Source of the DNA: Solirubrobacterales bacterium
GTDB taxonomy: Bacteria > Actinomycetota > Thermoleophilia > Solirubrobacterales > 70-9
Direction of reading: 5' to 3'
DNA: 23,481 bases
Assembly (NCBI GenBank): GCA_030152805.1
Contig: JASLIG010000087.1
Coordinates: 1-23,481 of the forward strand
Shown here: piece after piece, positions 1 through 7,611 of the stretch
How the letters are laid out: the number at the start of each line of letters is the position of its first letter
Numbering within the stretch: the first letter of the stretch is position 1
The notes under the pieces: model-generated
Database searches by the model: none
What the model was told of the DNA's origin: nothing
Seen by the model: the letters and a program-made list of their open reading frames with translations, nothing else
Translations under genes and position numbers: made by a program

Positions 1-214
1 GGCTACCGGGCGGCCGCGTGGTGCTTTTGCGAGGGATTAGGCCGCGGAAGGAGGGTCGGGTGGCCCTGCGAACGTTTTGCGCGGGAGGAGAGCGGCGCTT
101 CGGGGCGTATAGCCGCCGCACTCCCCAACGACGAGTTGCGAGAGAGCAGGGCCACCCGACCCTCCTTCCGCGGCCTAATCCCTCGCAAAAGCACCACGCG
201 GCCGCCCGGTAGCC
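1..214. repeat. Perfect 69-bp inverted repeat upstream of metH
   Basis: Positions 1-69 are the exact reverse complement of 146-214, separated by 76 bases. The left arm starts at the first base of the window, so the repeat may extend further left. The spacer holds a smaller hairpin: 92-97 pairs with 114-119, flanked by 83-87 pairing with 121-125. The right arm ends 11 bases before the metH start codon. Transcription through it would give a very stable hairpin in the metH leader. I see no match to a cobalamin, SAM or SAH riboswitch core. It could be a miniature mobile element, a regulatory hairpin or a fold-back assembly artefact at a contig end. Confidence 0.9.
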
Positions 215-225
215 TCTCTAGGTTC

Positions 226-3200
226 ATGGCCGAACGTGACTACCTAGCAGCGGTGCGCGAGCGCGTCGTCGTCTTCGACGGCGGCATGGGCGCGACCCTG
301 GAGCAGTTCGACCTCACCCAGGAGGACTACGGCGGCCTGCTCGGCAAATGCCACGAGGCACTGGTGCTGAACCGACCCGATGTGATCGAGGGCGTTCATA
401 CCTCGATGCTCGAAGCCGGTGCTGAAGTGGTCGAGACCGACAGCTTTCAGGGCTCACGGCTGAAGCTCGACGAGTGGGGTCTCGGCCAGCACACGCTGGA
501 GATCAACACCAAAGCCGCCGAAATCGCCCGCAAGGCGGCAGGCGACGATCGCTTCGTCGCCGGCTCGATCGGCCCGACCGGGTTCCTTCCCGCCTCCACC
601 GACCCGACCCTCGGCAACATCTCCTTCGCCAAGCTGGTCGAGGTCTTCACCGAGCAGGCGCGAGGCCTGGTCGAAGGCGGCGCCGACCTGATCATCATCG
701 AGACCGCGCAGGACATCCTCGAGGTCAAAGCCGCGATCTTCGGCGCCCGCGAGGCGTTCGCCACGACCGGGCAGCGACTGCCGCTGCAGATCAGCGTCTC
801 GCTGCTTCCGAACGGCGGCAAGATGCTGCTCGGCACCGACATCCAGTCGGTGCTGACGACGCTGACCGCGCTCGACGTCGACGTCGTCGGCCTCAACTGC
901 TCGACCGGGCCCGAGGACATGCGCGACGCGATCCGCTTCCTCGGCGAAAGCTCGCCCGCCCCTGTCCACTGCATCCCCAACGCCGGCCTGCCCCTGCAGG
1001 GCCCGGACGGCGAGACGATCTTCCCCGAAAAGCCCGAGCCGCTGGCGGCGACGCTCGGCGAGTTCGTCGAGCGCTACGGCGTCGGCATCGTCGGCGGTTG
1101 CTGCGGCACGACCCCGGAGCACATCGCTGCGATCCGCGCGCAGGTCGATGGGCGCGCCGCCCGAGAGCGCCCGGCGCCGGGCCCGATCGAGATCTCCTCG
1201 ATGATGACTTCGACGCCGTTGGTGCAGGAGCCGCGCCCGACCCTGATCGGCGAGCGCGTCAACTCGCAGGGCTCGAAAAAGGCAAAGGAACTGCTGTTGG
1301 CCGACGACTACGACGGCCTCGTCCAGGTCGCCGAAGATCAGGTCGAAGGCGGCGCCCACGTGCTCGACGTCTGCGTCGCGCTGACCGAGCGCCAGGACGA
1401 GGACGAGCAGATGGCGGCAGTGGTGAAGCGGATCTCGCTGACGCAGCCGGCGCCGATTCAGGTCGACTCGACCGAGCCGGAGGTGATTCGAGCGGCGCTC
1501 GAGCAGATCCCGGGGCGGGCGATCGTCAACTCGATCAACCTCGAGGCCGGCCGCGACAAGGCAGACGTCGTGGTGCCGCTGGCAAGGGCGCACGGCGCGG
1601 CGCTGATCGCGCTGACGATCGACGAGGTCGGGATGGCGAAGACGGCCGAGCGCAAGGTCGAGATCGCCGAGCGCATCCGCGACCTGGCCTGCGGGGAGCA
1701 CGGGCTCGATCCCGAGGCGCTGATCTTCGACGCACTCACCTTCACGCTCACCACCGGCGACGAGGAGTGGAAGCCCTCGGCGGTGGAGACGATCGAGGGC
1801 ATCCGGCGGATCAAGGCCGAGATCCCGGGAGTGAAGACCTCGCTCGGCGTCTCCAACGTCTCCTTCGGCGTCTCGCCACCGGCCCGGGCCGTGCTCAACT
1901 CGGTTTTCCTCCACCACTGCGTCGAGGCCGGGCTCGACCTGGCGATGGTCAACCCGAACCACATCACGCCCTACTCGGAGATCTCCACCGAGGAGCGCGA
2001 GCTGACCGATGACCTCGTCTTCAACCGGCGCGATGACGCCCTGGAGCGCTTCATCTCCCACTTCGAGTCGAAGGGAGACGAAATCGCCGAGGAGGCTGGC
2101 GACCCGACCGAGGGCATGGAGCCCGAGGAGGCCCTGCACTGGCACATCCTGCGTCGCAAGAAGGACGGGGTCGAGGAGTGGATCGACCGCTCGGTGGAGA
2201 AGATCGGCGCGGTTCCCACGCTCAACGAAGTCCTCCTGCCGGCGATGAAGGAGGTCGGTGACAAGTTCGGTGCCGGAGAACTGATCCTGCCTTTCGTCCT
2301 GCAGTCGGCGGAAGTGATGAAGCGGGCCGTCGCCCAGTTGGAGAACTACCTCGACCGGATCGACGGTCACACCAAGGGCAAGGTGGTGATCGCGACGGTG
2401 TTCGGCGACGTGCACGACATCGGCAAGTCGCTCGTCAACACGATCCTCACCAACAACGGCTATACGGTCATCGACCTCGGCAAGCAGGTGCCGGTCGACA
2501 CGATCATCGAGGCCGCGGTGGAGAACGAGGCCGACGCGATCGGCCTCTCGGCGCTACTCGTCTCCACCTCCAAGCAGATGCCGATCTGCGTGCAGGAGCT
2601 GCACCAGCGCAACCTCACCTTCCCGGTCCTGATCGGCGGCGCGGCGATCAACCGCGACTTCGGCCGCCGTACGCTCTACCCGCACGGGAAGGACTCCGAT
2701 GAGGTCTACGAGCCCGGCGTCTTCTATTGCAAGGACGCCTTCCAGGGGCTGGACACGATGGACGCGCTGGTTGACGCCGAGGCGCGGGCGGCCTTGGTCG
2801 AGCGAATCCGTGGCGAGGCCCGAGAGCTGCGCGAGAAACCGGCCGTGGTGGACGACGGGCCGCCGACAAGCGACGACAGCACCCGCTCCACGGCTCGCAC
2901 CGACGTGCCGCTCCCCGAGCCGCCCTTCTGGGGCGTCGAGGAGATCGACGTCGATCTCGACGAGGTGTTCCCCTACCTCGACCGTCACGTCCTCTTCAAG
3001 CTGCACTGGGGCGGCCGTGGCGTCAAGGGCGAGGCTTGGCGCGAACTGGTCGAGGGCAACGGCGAGGAGGAGGGCTTCGAGGCTCGCCTGGAGCGCATGT
3101 GGCGAGAGCAGGACTACCTGCACCCGCGCGCCCGCCTCGGCTACTTCCCCTGCAATGCCGCGGGCAACCAGCTCGTCGTATTCGATCCCGAGGATCCGGG

Positions 3201-3756
3201 AAGCGAGCTCGCACGGCTGGATTTTCCGCGCCAGCCCAAGCACGATCGCATCTGCCTCGCCGACTTCTTCCGGCCGCTCGACTCCGGCGAGCGCGACGTC
3301 GTCGCCCTGCAGGGGGTCACCGTCGGACCACAGGTAACCGAGTTGATCGAACGCCTCGAGCGGGAAGGTGAATTTGCCGAGCAGCTGTACGTCCACGGCA
3401 TCGGGGTACAGGCAGCCGAGGGCCTGGCCGAGTGGCTTCACTCGCAAATACGTCGCGAGCTCGGAATTCCACTGGACCAGGGACGGCGCTATTCCTGGGG
3501 CTATCCGGCCTGCCCCGACCAATCCGAGCACACGAAGGTGTGGCGGCTGCTCGATCTCGAGACGATCGGAATGACCCTTTCGGACGGTTACGCGGTGATG
3601 CCAGAGCAATCGACGGTCGCGATCGTCGCCCACCATCCCCAGGCCGTGTATTTCGGGATGAAATCAGGCTTCATACCGGAGGAAAGTGCCCCGGATGAAC
3701 TGATCGCCGGCACGGAGCGTGGTGGCGTGCTGCTGCCAGCCGAGCCTCGCAAATAG
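226..3756 (+). CDS. metH: Cobalamin-dependent methionine synthase
   Basis: Cytoplasmic enzyme that moves a methyl group from 5-methyltetrahydrofolate to homocysteine through cob(I)alamin. At 1176 residues it has near full family length (about 1227 in E. coli) and all four modules in order. The homocysteine domain has zinc ligands C225, C292 and C293 (motif GGCCGTT). The pterin-binding domain starts near residue 340 (PTLIGERVN). The cap plus B12 domain carries D728-x-H730-x-x-G733, with His730 as lower axial ligand. The C-terminal AdoMet reactivation domain has RYSWGYPAC at 1088-1096. I chose the ATG at 226 because homology begins there; an upstream TTG at 136 would put the inverted-repeat arm into the protein. 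No good Shine-Dalgarno is visible. It appears to be a single-gene unit. Confidence 0.97.
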   Translation: MAERDYLAAVRERVVVFDGGMGATLEQFDLTQEDYGGLLGKCHEALVLNRPDVIEGVHTSMLEAGAEVVETDSFQGSRLKLDEWGLGQHTLEINTKAAEIARKAAGDDRFVAGSIGPTGFLPASTDPTLGNISFAKLVEVFTEQARGLVEGGADLIIIETAQDILEVKAAIFGAREAFATTGQRLPLQISVSLLPNGGKMLLGTDIQSVLTTLTALDVDVVGLNCSTGPEDMRDAIRFLGESSPAPVHCIPNAGLPLQGPDGETIFPEKPEPLAATLGEFVERYGVGIVGGCCGTTPEHIAAIRAQVDGRAARERPAPGPIEISSMMTSTPLVQEPRPTLIGERVNSQGSKKAKELLLADDYDGLVQVAEDQVEGGAHVLDVCVALTERQDEDEQMAAVVKRISLTQPAPIQVDSTEPEVIRAALEQIPGRAIVNSINLEAGRDKADVVVPLARAHGAALIALTIDEVGMAKTAERKVEIAERIRDLACGEHGLDPEALIFDALTFTLTTGDEEWKPSAVETIEGIRRIKAEIPGVKTSLGVSNVSFGVSPPARAVLNSVFLHHCVEAGLDLAMVNPNHITPYSEISTEERELTDDLVFNRRDDALERFISHFESKGDEIAEEAGDPTEGMEPEEALHWHILRRKKDGVEEWIDRSVEKIGAVPTLNEVLLPAMKEVGDKFGAGELILPFVLQSAEVMKRAVAQLENYLDRIDGHTKGKVVIATVFGDVHDIGKSLVNTILTNNGYTVIDLGKQVPVDTIIEAAVENEADAIGLSALLVSTSKQMPICVQELHQRNLTFPVLIGGAAINRDFGRRTLYPHGKDSDEVYEPGVFYCKDAFQGLDTMDALVDAEARAALVERIRGEARELREKPAVVDDGPPTSDDSTRSTARTDVPLPEPPFWGVEEIDVDLDEVFPYLDRHVLFKLHWGGRGVKGEAWRELVEGNGEEEGFEARLERMWREQDYLHPRARLGYFPCNAAGNQLVVFDPEDPGSELARLDFPRQPKHDRICLADFFRPLDSGERDVVALQGVTVGPQVTELIERLEREGEFAEQLYVHGIGVQAAEGLAEWLHSQIRRELGIPLDQGRRYSWGYPACPDQSEHTKVWRLLDLETIGMTLSDGYAVMPEQSTVAIVAHHPQAVYFGMKSGFIPEESAPDELIAGTERGGVLLPAEPRK

Positions 3757-3778
3757 GAGGAACTTCGGTCGTACCGGC

Positions 3779-3890
3779 TGGAAACTACGCTATTTGCGTT
3801 CTATGCTCTGTGAGCCAAGCGGGTATTCCCGCGAGGCATTGAGTTACGGTTAGCGCCGGGGCCCCTCCTCTCACTTGGGGGCTCCGGCGC
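3779..3890 (+). ncRNA. Candidate small RNA with its own promoter and terminator hairpin
   Basis: A possible promoter consists of TGGAAA at 3779-3784, a 17-base spacer and TATGCT at 3802-3807. Transcription from about 3814 would produce an RNA of roughly 75 nt. It would have a small hairpin (GCGGG-tatt-CCCGC, 3819-3832) and a strong terminal hairpin ending at 3890. I cannot match it to 6S, SRP or tmRNA. It may simply be the metH 3' end with a chance promoter. Confidence 0.25.
3853..3890 (+). terminator. Strong GC-rich hairpin downstream of metH
   Basis: Positions 3853-3865 pair with 3878-3890 over 13 base pairs with one G-U pair, leaving a 12-base loop. No U-run follows, as is common for terminators in high-GC actinobacteria. 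It lies about 100 bases after the metH stop codon and is the only strong stem-loop there. Confidence 0.55.
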
Positions 3891-4313
3891 GACATCCTCA
3901 TTCGTCTACCCGTATGTCAGCCGCATCGTGCGCCCGCAAATTCGCAGGCGCGGCGGGGGGGACGGAACCGATCGGACTCCGCCCCAGCGCCCGCTGCTCG
4001 CCCCCCTGCTGACGACGATGGGGGGTCGACCGTTGGCTTGCGCCGCTATACCCAGCCTTTTTCGGCGACTGGGAGGAAGGTGCCCCGAGTCCGTTCGGTC
4101 AGCGCCACATCCGCTTGCCGGCTCCCCTTCGTGGCCTCAGGCGCTGCATTGAATAACAGGCCGCGATTTCGCGGTCAAGAGCTACAGATTATTCACACTA
4201 AACCCCTAACTCTGGATTCCAAATATCGCGCTCTTTCCCCTGCAAATACCAGCAAGTCATTGAGCCGCGCGCGCGTAAAGGCGCAAGCCAAGCGCCAAAC
4301 CGAGGCCTCGACC

Positions 4314-4433
4314 GTGCGAACGATCGTTTACGTCGACGGATTCAATCTCTACTACGGAGCGTGCAGGGCACCTGGCCGGAAGTGGCTCGATCTTGCAGCG
4401 CTGGCTGCTCGGCTGCTTCCAGATGACGGTTAA
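4314..4433 (+). pseudogene. Truncated NYN-domain (PIN-like nuclease) protein, N-terminal remnant
   Basis: From the GTG at 4314 the frame encodes VRTIVYVDGFNLYYGACR, the hallmark first strand and Asp-bearing loop of NYN/LabA-type ribonucleases. It continues KWLDLAALAARLLPDD, the usual next segment of this family. A stop follows after 39 residues, whereas NYN proteins are normally around 200 residues or more. The missing part is not present in other frames, because the sequence immediately becomes the 3' end of the opposite-strand regulator gene. The acidic active-site residues expected later in the domain are therefore absent. This is probably the stub of a deletion or insertion. The identification rests on a short but characteristic motif. 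Confidence 0.7.
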
Positions 4434-5425
4434 CTCGTCGGCGAGAGAGAGGTGTGCAGGCGCTCGATCAAGGCTTCGGCCAGCCCCCGATCGTCTCCAC
4501 CGATGCGCAAGCGTTCGAGCTTCCCCTCCAGGATCGCGTCAAGCCACGACTCGATTGAGCCCAATACCCAAGTGGGCGGATTCTGCTCGAGACGCGAGCT
4601 GCAGGAAACCACCTCACCTTCCTCTATCTCGACATAGACGCCGGCGAGACGATCGCTTAACTCGGCGCGCTGGCCATTGCCGGTGTCAACCGCGAGCAAG
4701 CAGGAACCGCTGCGCGTCACCTCGAGGCCCACCAACGGCACCGCGAGCAGGAACGCCGCCTCGATGTCCAGTCGGGTCAGCGGCTCCGCCTGCTCGGAGA
4801 AATGCAGACACTCACACTTGCCCGCGGCAACCAGTGCGCCAACGGCGTGGCGGGTCCAGTCGGTCACCGCGTAGGGCTTGGCACCCCGCCCGCCGTTCGG
4901 CCTTGGCTCGACCTGTCGAGCCGCGCGCATTGCGCTCAGCCGCCGCTCCAGCGCCGGGTAGGAATGATCGCTGATCACACTGCTCAGCTCGGTGAGCGAG
5001 AGCGGGCGGGCCGCGAGCGCGCGCAGCATGGTCGAACCCCAAGCCCCGATCAGGGCGCGTAGCGCCCCCTTCGCGGGCTCGCTCCCGAGCACGATCGTGC
5101 CCTGAGGCGCACTCCGCAGCCAGGCTTCGACGACTGCGGCGACCTCGAGCACCCCTCTCCCGCCCTCGGTCAGCTCGTTCTCGACCGTGTAGGGCATGCC
5201 GCCGCGCACGTGCCGCTCGAGCGCCCCGATTCCGCGCAGGTTGCCGACCTGGCCGCGAAGGGTCGTCTGCGCCGCGCCGCCAATGCGTTCGCGCAGGTCG
5301 GGAAGCCGCAGGGGCCCGTCGAGGTGGGCACGCAGGATCGGCACACTCAGCGGCGCGGCGATGAGCGAGAGCACCGCTCCACCGGCTCGAACCCGCGCAG
5401 GCGGCATTGTGCTGTCGGCTTGCAT
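4430..5425 (-). CDS. Tandem HxlR-type winged-helix transcriptional regulator
   Basis: 331 residues with two HxlR-like winged-helix DNA-binding domains in one chain, at about residues 20-105 and 120-200. Each shows the family pattern: an ILRAL-like helix, a PLRLPDLRERI / PLSLTELSSVI recognition region, and a wing ending in YxVT/E. A C-terminal domain of about 115 residues (215-331) resembles the SCP2-like domains found on some HxlR proteins. Ordinary HxlR regulators are about 110 residues and dimerise, so this protein may act as a covalent dimer. The ATG at 5425 has AGAGG only one base away; the ATG at 5407 is an alternative. It is transcribed alone, away from fprA, and its 3' end overlaps the NYN remnant by 4 bases. 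Confidence 0.75.
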   Translation of the reverse strand: MQADSTMPPARVRAGGAVLSLIAAPLSVPILRAHLDGPLRLPDLRERIGGAAQTTLRGQVGNLRGIGALERHVRGGMPYTVENELTEGGRGVLEVAAVVEAWLRSAPQGTIVLGSEPAKGALRALIGAWGSTMLRALAARPLSLTELSSVISDHSYPALERRLSAMRAARQVEPRPNGGRGAKPYAVTDWTRHAVGALVAAGKCECLHFSEQAEPLTRLDIEAAFLLAVPLVGLEVTRSGSCLLAVDTGNGQRAELSDRLAGVYVEIEEGEVVSCSSRLEQNPPTWVLGSIESWLDAILEGKLERLRIGGDDRGLAEALIERLHTSLSPTS

Positions 5426-5436
5426 CCTCTGAGAAT

Positions 5437-5448
5437 TTGGGTAACTAA
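5437..5448. promoter_or_regulatory. Possible HxlR operator upstream of the regulator
   Basis: TTGGGTAACTAA is an imperfect palindrome (8 of 12 positions symmetric) 11 bases upstream of the regulator start codon, with GTAAC-type half sites. An autoregulatory site here would be usual for this family. The assignment rests on position and weak symmetry only. Confidence 0.25.
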
Positions 5449-5531
5449 GGGGTCTTGTAAAGAAATGCCGTCAGCATGGCCCACCCTATTGAAAACGGCG
5501 GCCGTTCGCTGGTATGGCGGAGTAGGAGGAT

Positions 5532-5547
5532 GCAGACAGCTGTCTGC
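5532..5547. promoter_or_regulatory. Perfect 16-bp palindrome GCAGACAGCTGTCTGC
   Basis: An uninterrupted 16-bp DNA palindrome in the 199-base gap between the end of fprA and the start of the tandem-HxlR gene, 107 bases upstream of the latter's ATG. A spacer-less palindrome is typical of a dimeric repressor site and unlike a terminator, since it leaves no loop. The bound protein is unknown. Confidence 0.4.
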
Positions 5548-5624
5548 TAATCACAAAACACAGCTCAACCTGAGTGCTCCGCAATCGCTACGCGAACGGG
5601 TTTTGCTGAGCGATGGCTGGGGGG

Positions 5625-7031
5625 CTAGCGGGAAACCTGCTCGCCGAGGGTCGCGAGCATCTCCTCGACCCGTACGAACTTGACCCGCGGCCGGCCGTGC
5701 GGCTCGCCGCGACCCACCTCGGCCTGATCGATCGCCTGCCAATCCTCGAAGCTCACGTAACGGATGCCCCGTTCCTCGAGCAAGCTCTCGACCGCCCCAG
5801 GGTCGGGGCTTTCCGGGCTCAGCAAGGTCTGTGACTCGACGTCGGCGAAGATATGCGTGACAGTCTCCAGCGCGTCCTTCTTGTTGGTTCCGATCACGCC
5901 GGAGGGACCGCGCTTGATCCACCCCGCCGTGTAGTGCCCGACCTTGTGGCCGGCGTCGTGGGAATCGAGAACCCGACCGCCCTCGTTGAGGATCAGCCCC
6001 CGCCTTTCGTCGAAGGGAACGCCTTCGATCGGCACGCCTGTGTAGCCAACGGAGCGCAGCACCAGTCCACACTCCAGCTCCTCGCGCTCGCCGCTGTCCC
6101 TGGCGCGCAGGGTGCCGTTCTCCTCGACCAGCTCGTTGCGGCCGATCACGATCTCCTCGACCTTGCCGTCGCCCTTGATCTCGACCGGGGAGGCGAGGAA
6201 GCGCAAGACGATCCGCTTGCGCTTGCCCTCGGGGGTGCGCTGGGAGAACTCCTTCAGCGTCTCGACGTTGACGCGCGTGGTCTTGTCGGCCTCCTCGGAC
6301 TCGAGGTACGCGGCGCTGGCCGCGTCGAGCTCGACGTCGGCCCGATCGACGATCACGTCAGCGTCTTCCATCTCCCCCAGCTCCTTGATCTCGGGGTTGG
6401 TGAAGGCGGCTTGGACCGGGCCGCGGCGACCGAGCACGACGACCTCACGGATCTCGCTGCGGTCGAGCAGCTCGATCGCGTGGTCGGCGGTATCGGTCTG
6501 GCGCAGCTCGCGATCGGTCAACGCCAGCATGCGCGCCACGTCCATCGCCACGTTGCCATTGCCGATCACGACCGCGCGCTCGCAGGAGAGGTCGAACTCC
6601 TCATCGGCGTAGTCGGGATGAGCGTTGTACCAGCCGACGAAGGCGGTGGCGGCATGGCTGCCGGGCAGATCTTCGCCGGGAATGCCGAGCTGGCGGTCGG
6701 TCTCGCAACCGACCGTGAAGACGATCGCGTGGTAGAGCCGCTCGAGGTCCTCGACCTCGATGTCGTGCCCGACCTTGACGTTGCCGAAGAAGCGGAAGCC
6801 CTCGCGCGCCGCTGTTTTCTCGTAGACGCGGATCACCGACTTGATCTTGGGGTGGTCCGGCGCGACCCCGCCGCGGACGAGCCCGAAGGGGGTCGGCAGA
6901 CGATCGAAGAGATCGACCTGCGCGTGCAGGTCGCCATCCTTGAGGATGTGCTCGGCGGCGTAGAAGCCGGACGGGCCGGCACCGACGATGGCGACGCGCA
7001 GCGGGGTCTCTTCGGTTCCGATCTTGCTCAT
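5625..7031 (-). CDS. fprA: Ferredoxin/adrenodoxin-type NADP+ reductase (FprA family)
   Basis: 468-residue FAD- and NADPH-binding flavoprotein, close to the 456 residues of mycobacterial FprA. It passes electrons between NADPH and ferredoxins. The FAD Rossmann motif VGAGPSG is at residues 16-22. The family signature PFGLVRGGVAPDHP follows at about 48-61, and the NADP motif GNGNVAMD at 157-164. The C-terminal FAD/NADP segment contains GWIKRGPSGVIGTNKKDA. It is the third gene of the hemQ operon, 40 bases after the PAS/zinc gene. The context suggests electron supply to a redox reaction near heme synthesis, but no ferredoxin gene lies in the window. Confidence 0.92.
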   Translation of the reverse strand: MSKIGTEETPLRVAIVGAGPSGFYAAEHILKDGDLHAQVDLFDRLPTPFGLVRGGVAPDHPKIKSVIRVYEKTAAREGFRFFGNVKVGHDIEVEDLERLYHAIVFTVGCETDRQLGIPGEDLPGSHAATAFVGWYNAHPDYADEEFDLSCERAVVIGNGNVAMDVARMLALTDRELRQTDTADHAIELLDRSEIREVVVLGRRGPVQAAFTNPEIKELGEMEDADVIVDRADVELDAASAAYLESEEADKTTRVNVETLKEFSQRTPEGKRKRIVLRFLASPVEIKGDGKVEEIVIGRNELVEENGTLRARDSGEREELECGLVLRSVGYTGVPIEGVPFDERRGLILNEGGRVLDSHDAGHKVGHYTAGWIKRGPSGVIGTNKKDALETVTHIFADVESQTLLSPESPDPGAVESLLEERGIRYVSFEDWQAIDQAEVGRGEPHGRPRVKFVRVEEMLATLGEQVSR

Positions 7032-7071
7032 GGCGAGCGCGAAAGAATAGGGAACTCGGGGCGTCGCGCGT

Positions 7072-7611
7072 CTACGCGGCGAGCAGCATCTCGTTGCAGT
7101 CGGGGCAGATTCCGTGGCTCAGCGCCGGCAACTCGGGGCGGTTGAACAGCTCTAAACGCCTGGCTGCCTCCTCGACCTCGAGCCACTCGCCATCGACTTC
7201 GAAGCGATCGCACCAACCGCACATCTCGACGATCTCCTCCCCGCGCGGCGTCTCGGGATCGAGCAGCGGTTGGGGAACGTCCCGCTCCTCCTGCGAGCGC
7301 AACCGCGCCGAGAAGAGCACGATCCGGCCACCCGGCCTGGCGACGATGCGGATGTTCATTGCCCGCCGCACCCCCGGCCCGTCGCAACGAAAGGGCAGCT
7401 CGACGTCTCCCACCTCGTCGCGTACCCGGCGGATCAGCAGGCGCTGCAGTTTGACCAGCTCACTCCCGCTGACGTAGTCCCAGAGCGAGCGGCCGAGACT
7501 GCTTCCCGCCTCCGCCCAACCGTTTTCCTCAGCGAAGCGGTAGTAGCCCTCGTCCACCCTGATCAGGTGGTCCTGCTCGTCGATCGCGTAACTGAGCGCT
7601 CCCGTGGTCAT
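7072..7611 (-). CDS. PAS-like sensor protein with C-terminal CxxC / HGICPDC zinc-type motif
   Basis: 179 residues, with no membrane segment and no kinase or output domain. Residues about 7-103 resemble a small PAS fold (GRSLWDYVSG, then VELPFRCDGPG). The C-terminal 50 residues carry C131-x2-C134 and H166-G-I-C169-P-D-C172. This CxxC...SHGICPxC module is known at the end of some PAS and response-regulator proteins and probably holds a metal ion. Its start codon overlaps the hemQ stop by 4 bases (ATGA), so translation is coupled to hemQ. I infer a soluble redox- or heme-responsive accessory of the hemQ-fprA operon; no specific function is known to me. Confidence 0.7.
   Translation of the reverse strand: MTTGALSYAIDEQDHLIRVDEGYYRFAEENGWAEAGSSLGRSLWDYVSGSELVKLQRLLIRRVRDEVGDVELPFRCDGPGVRRAMNIRIVARPGGRIVLFSARLRSQEERDVPQPLLDPETPRGEEIVEMCGWCDRFEVDGEWLEVEEAARRLELFNRPELPALSHGICPDCNEMLLAA

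Larger units (their letters stand above)
3757..4313. other. Non-coding stretch between metH and the NYN remnant
   Basis: About 560 bases without a convincing gene. The left part holds a possible promoter and hairpins, described separately. The middle (about 3930-4130) is GC-rich with runs of G and C, and its short open frames have no recognisable protein. From about 4145 to 4260 it becomes clearly richer in A and T than the rest of the window, with stretches such as ATTATTCACACTAAAC. That, together with the truncated gene that follows, suggests a decayed or rearranged segment. No tRNA, integrase or direct repeat was found. Confidence 0.6.

Noticed and set aside
69..145. SAH, SAM or cobalamin riboswitch in front of metH
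   Set aside because: A methionine synthase leader is a likely place, but I find no conserved core of these classes. The fold is dominated by the simple inverted repeat.
454..2415. 653-residue open frame on the minus strand within metH
   Set aside because: It is antisense to a full-length, motif-complete methionine synthase, and its composition (Asp/Arg/Leu-rich, no domains) is typical of a high-GC shadow frame.
5380..5400. GGTTCGAGCC, tRNA T-loop-like sequence on the minus strand
   Set aside because: It lies within the regulator's coding sequence and no acceptor or anticodon arms can be formed around it.
5853..7145. 430-residue plus-strand frame opposite fprA
   Set aside because: It is a mirror frame of the FprA gene, with low-complexity Asp/Val/Ala content and no recognisable domain.
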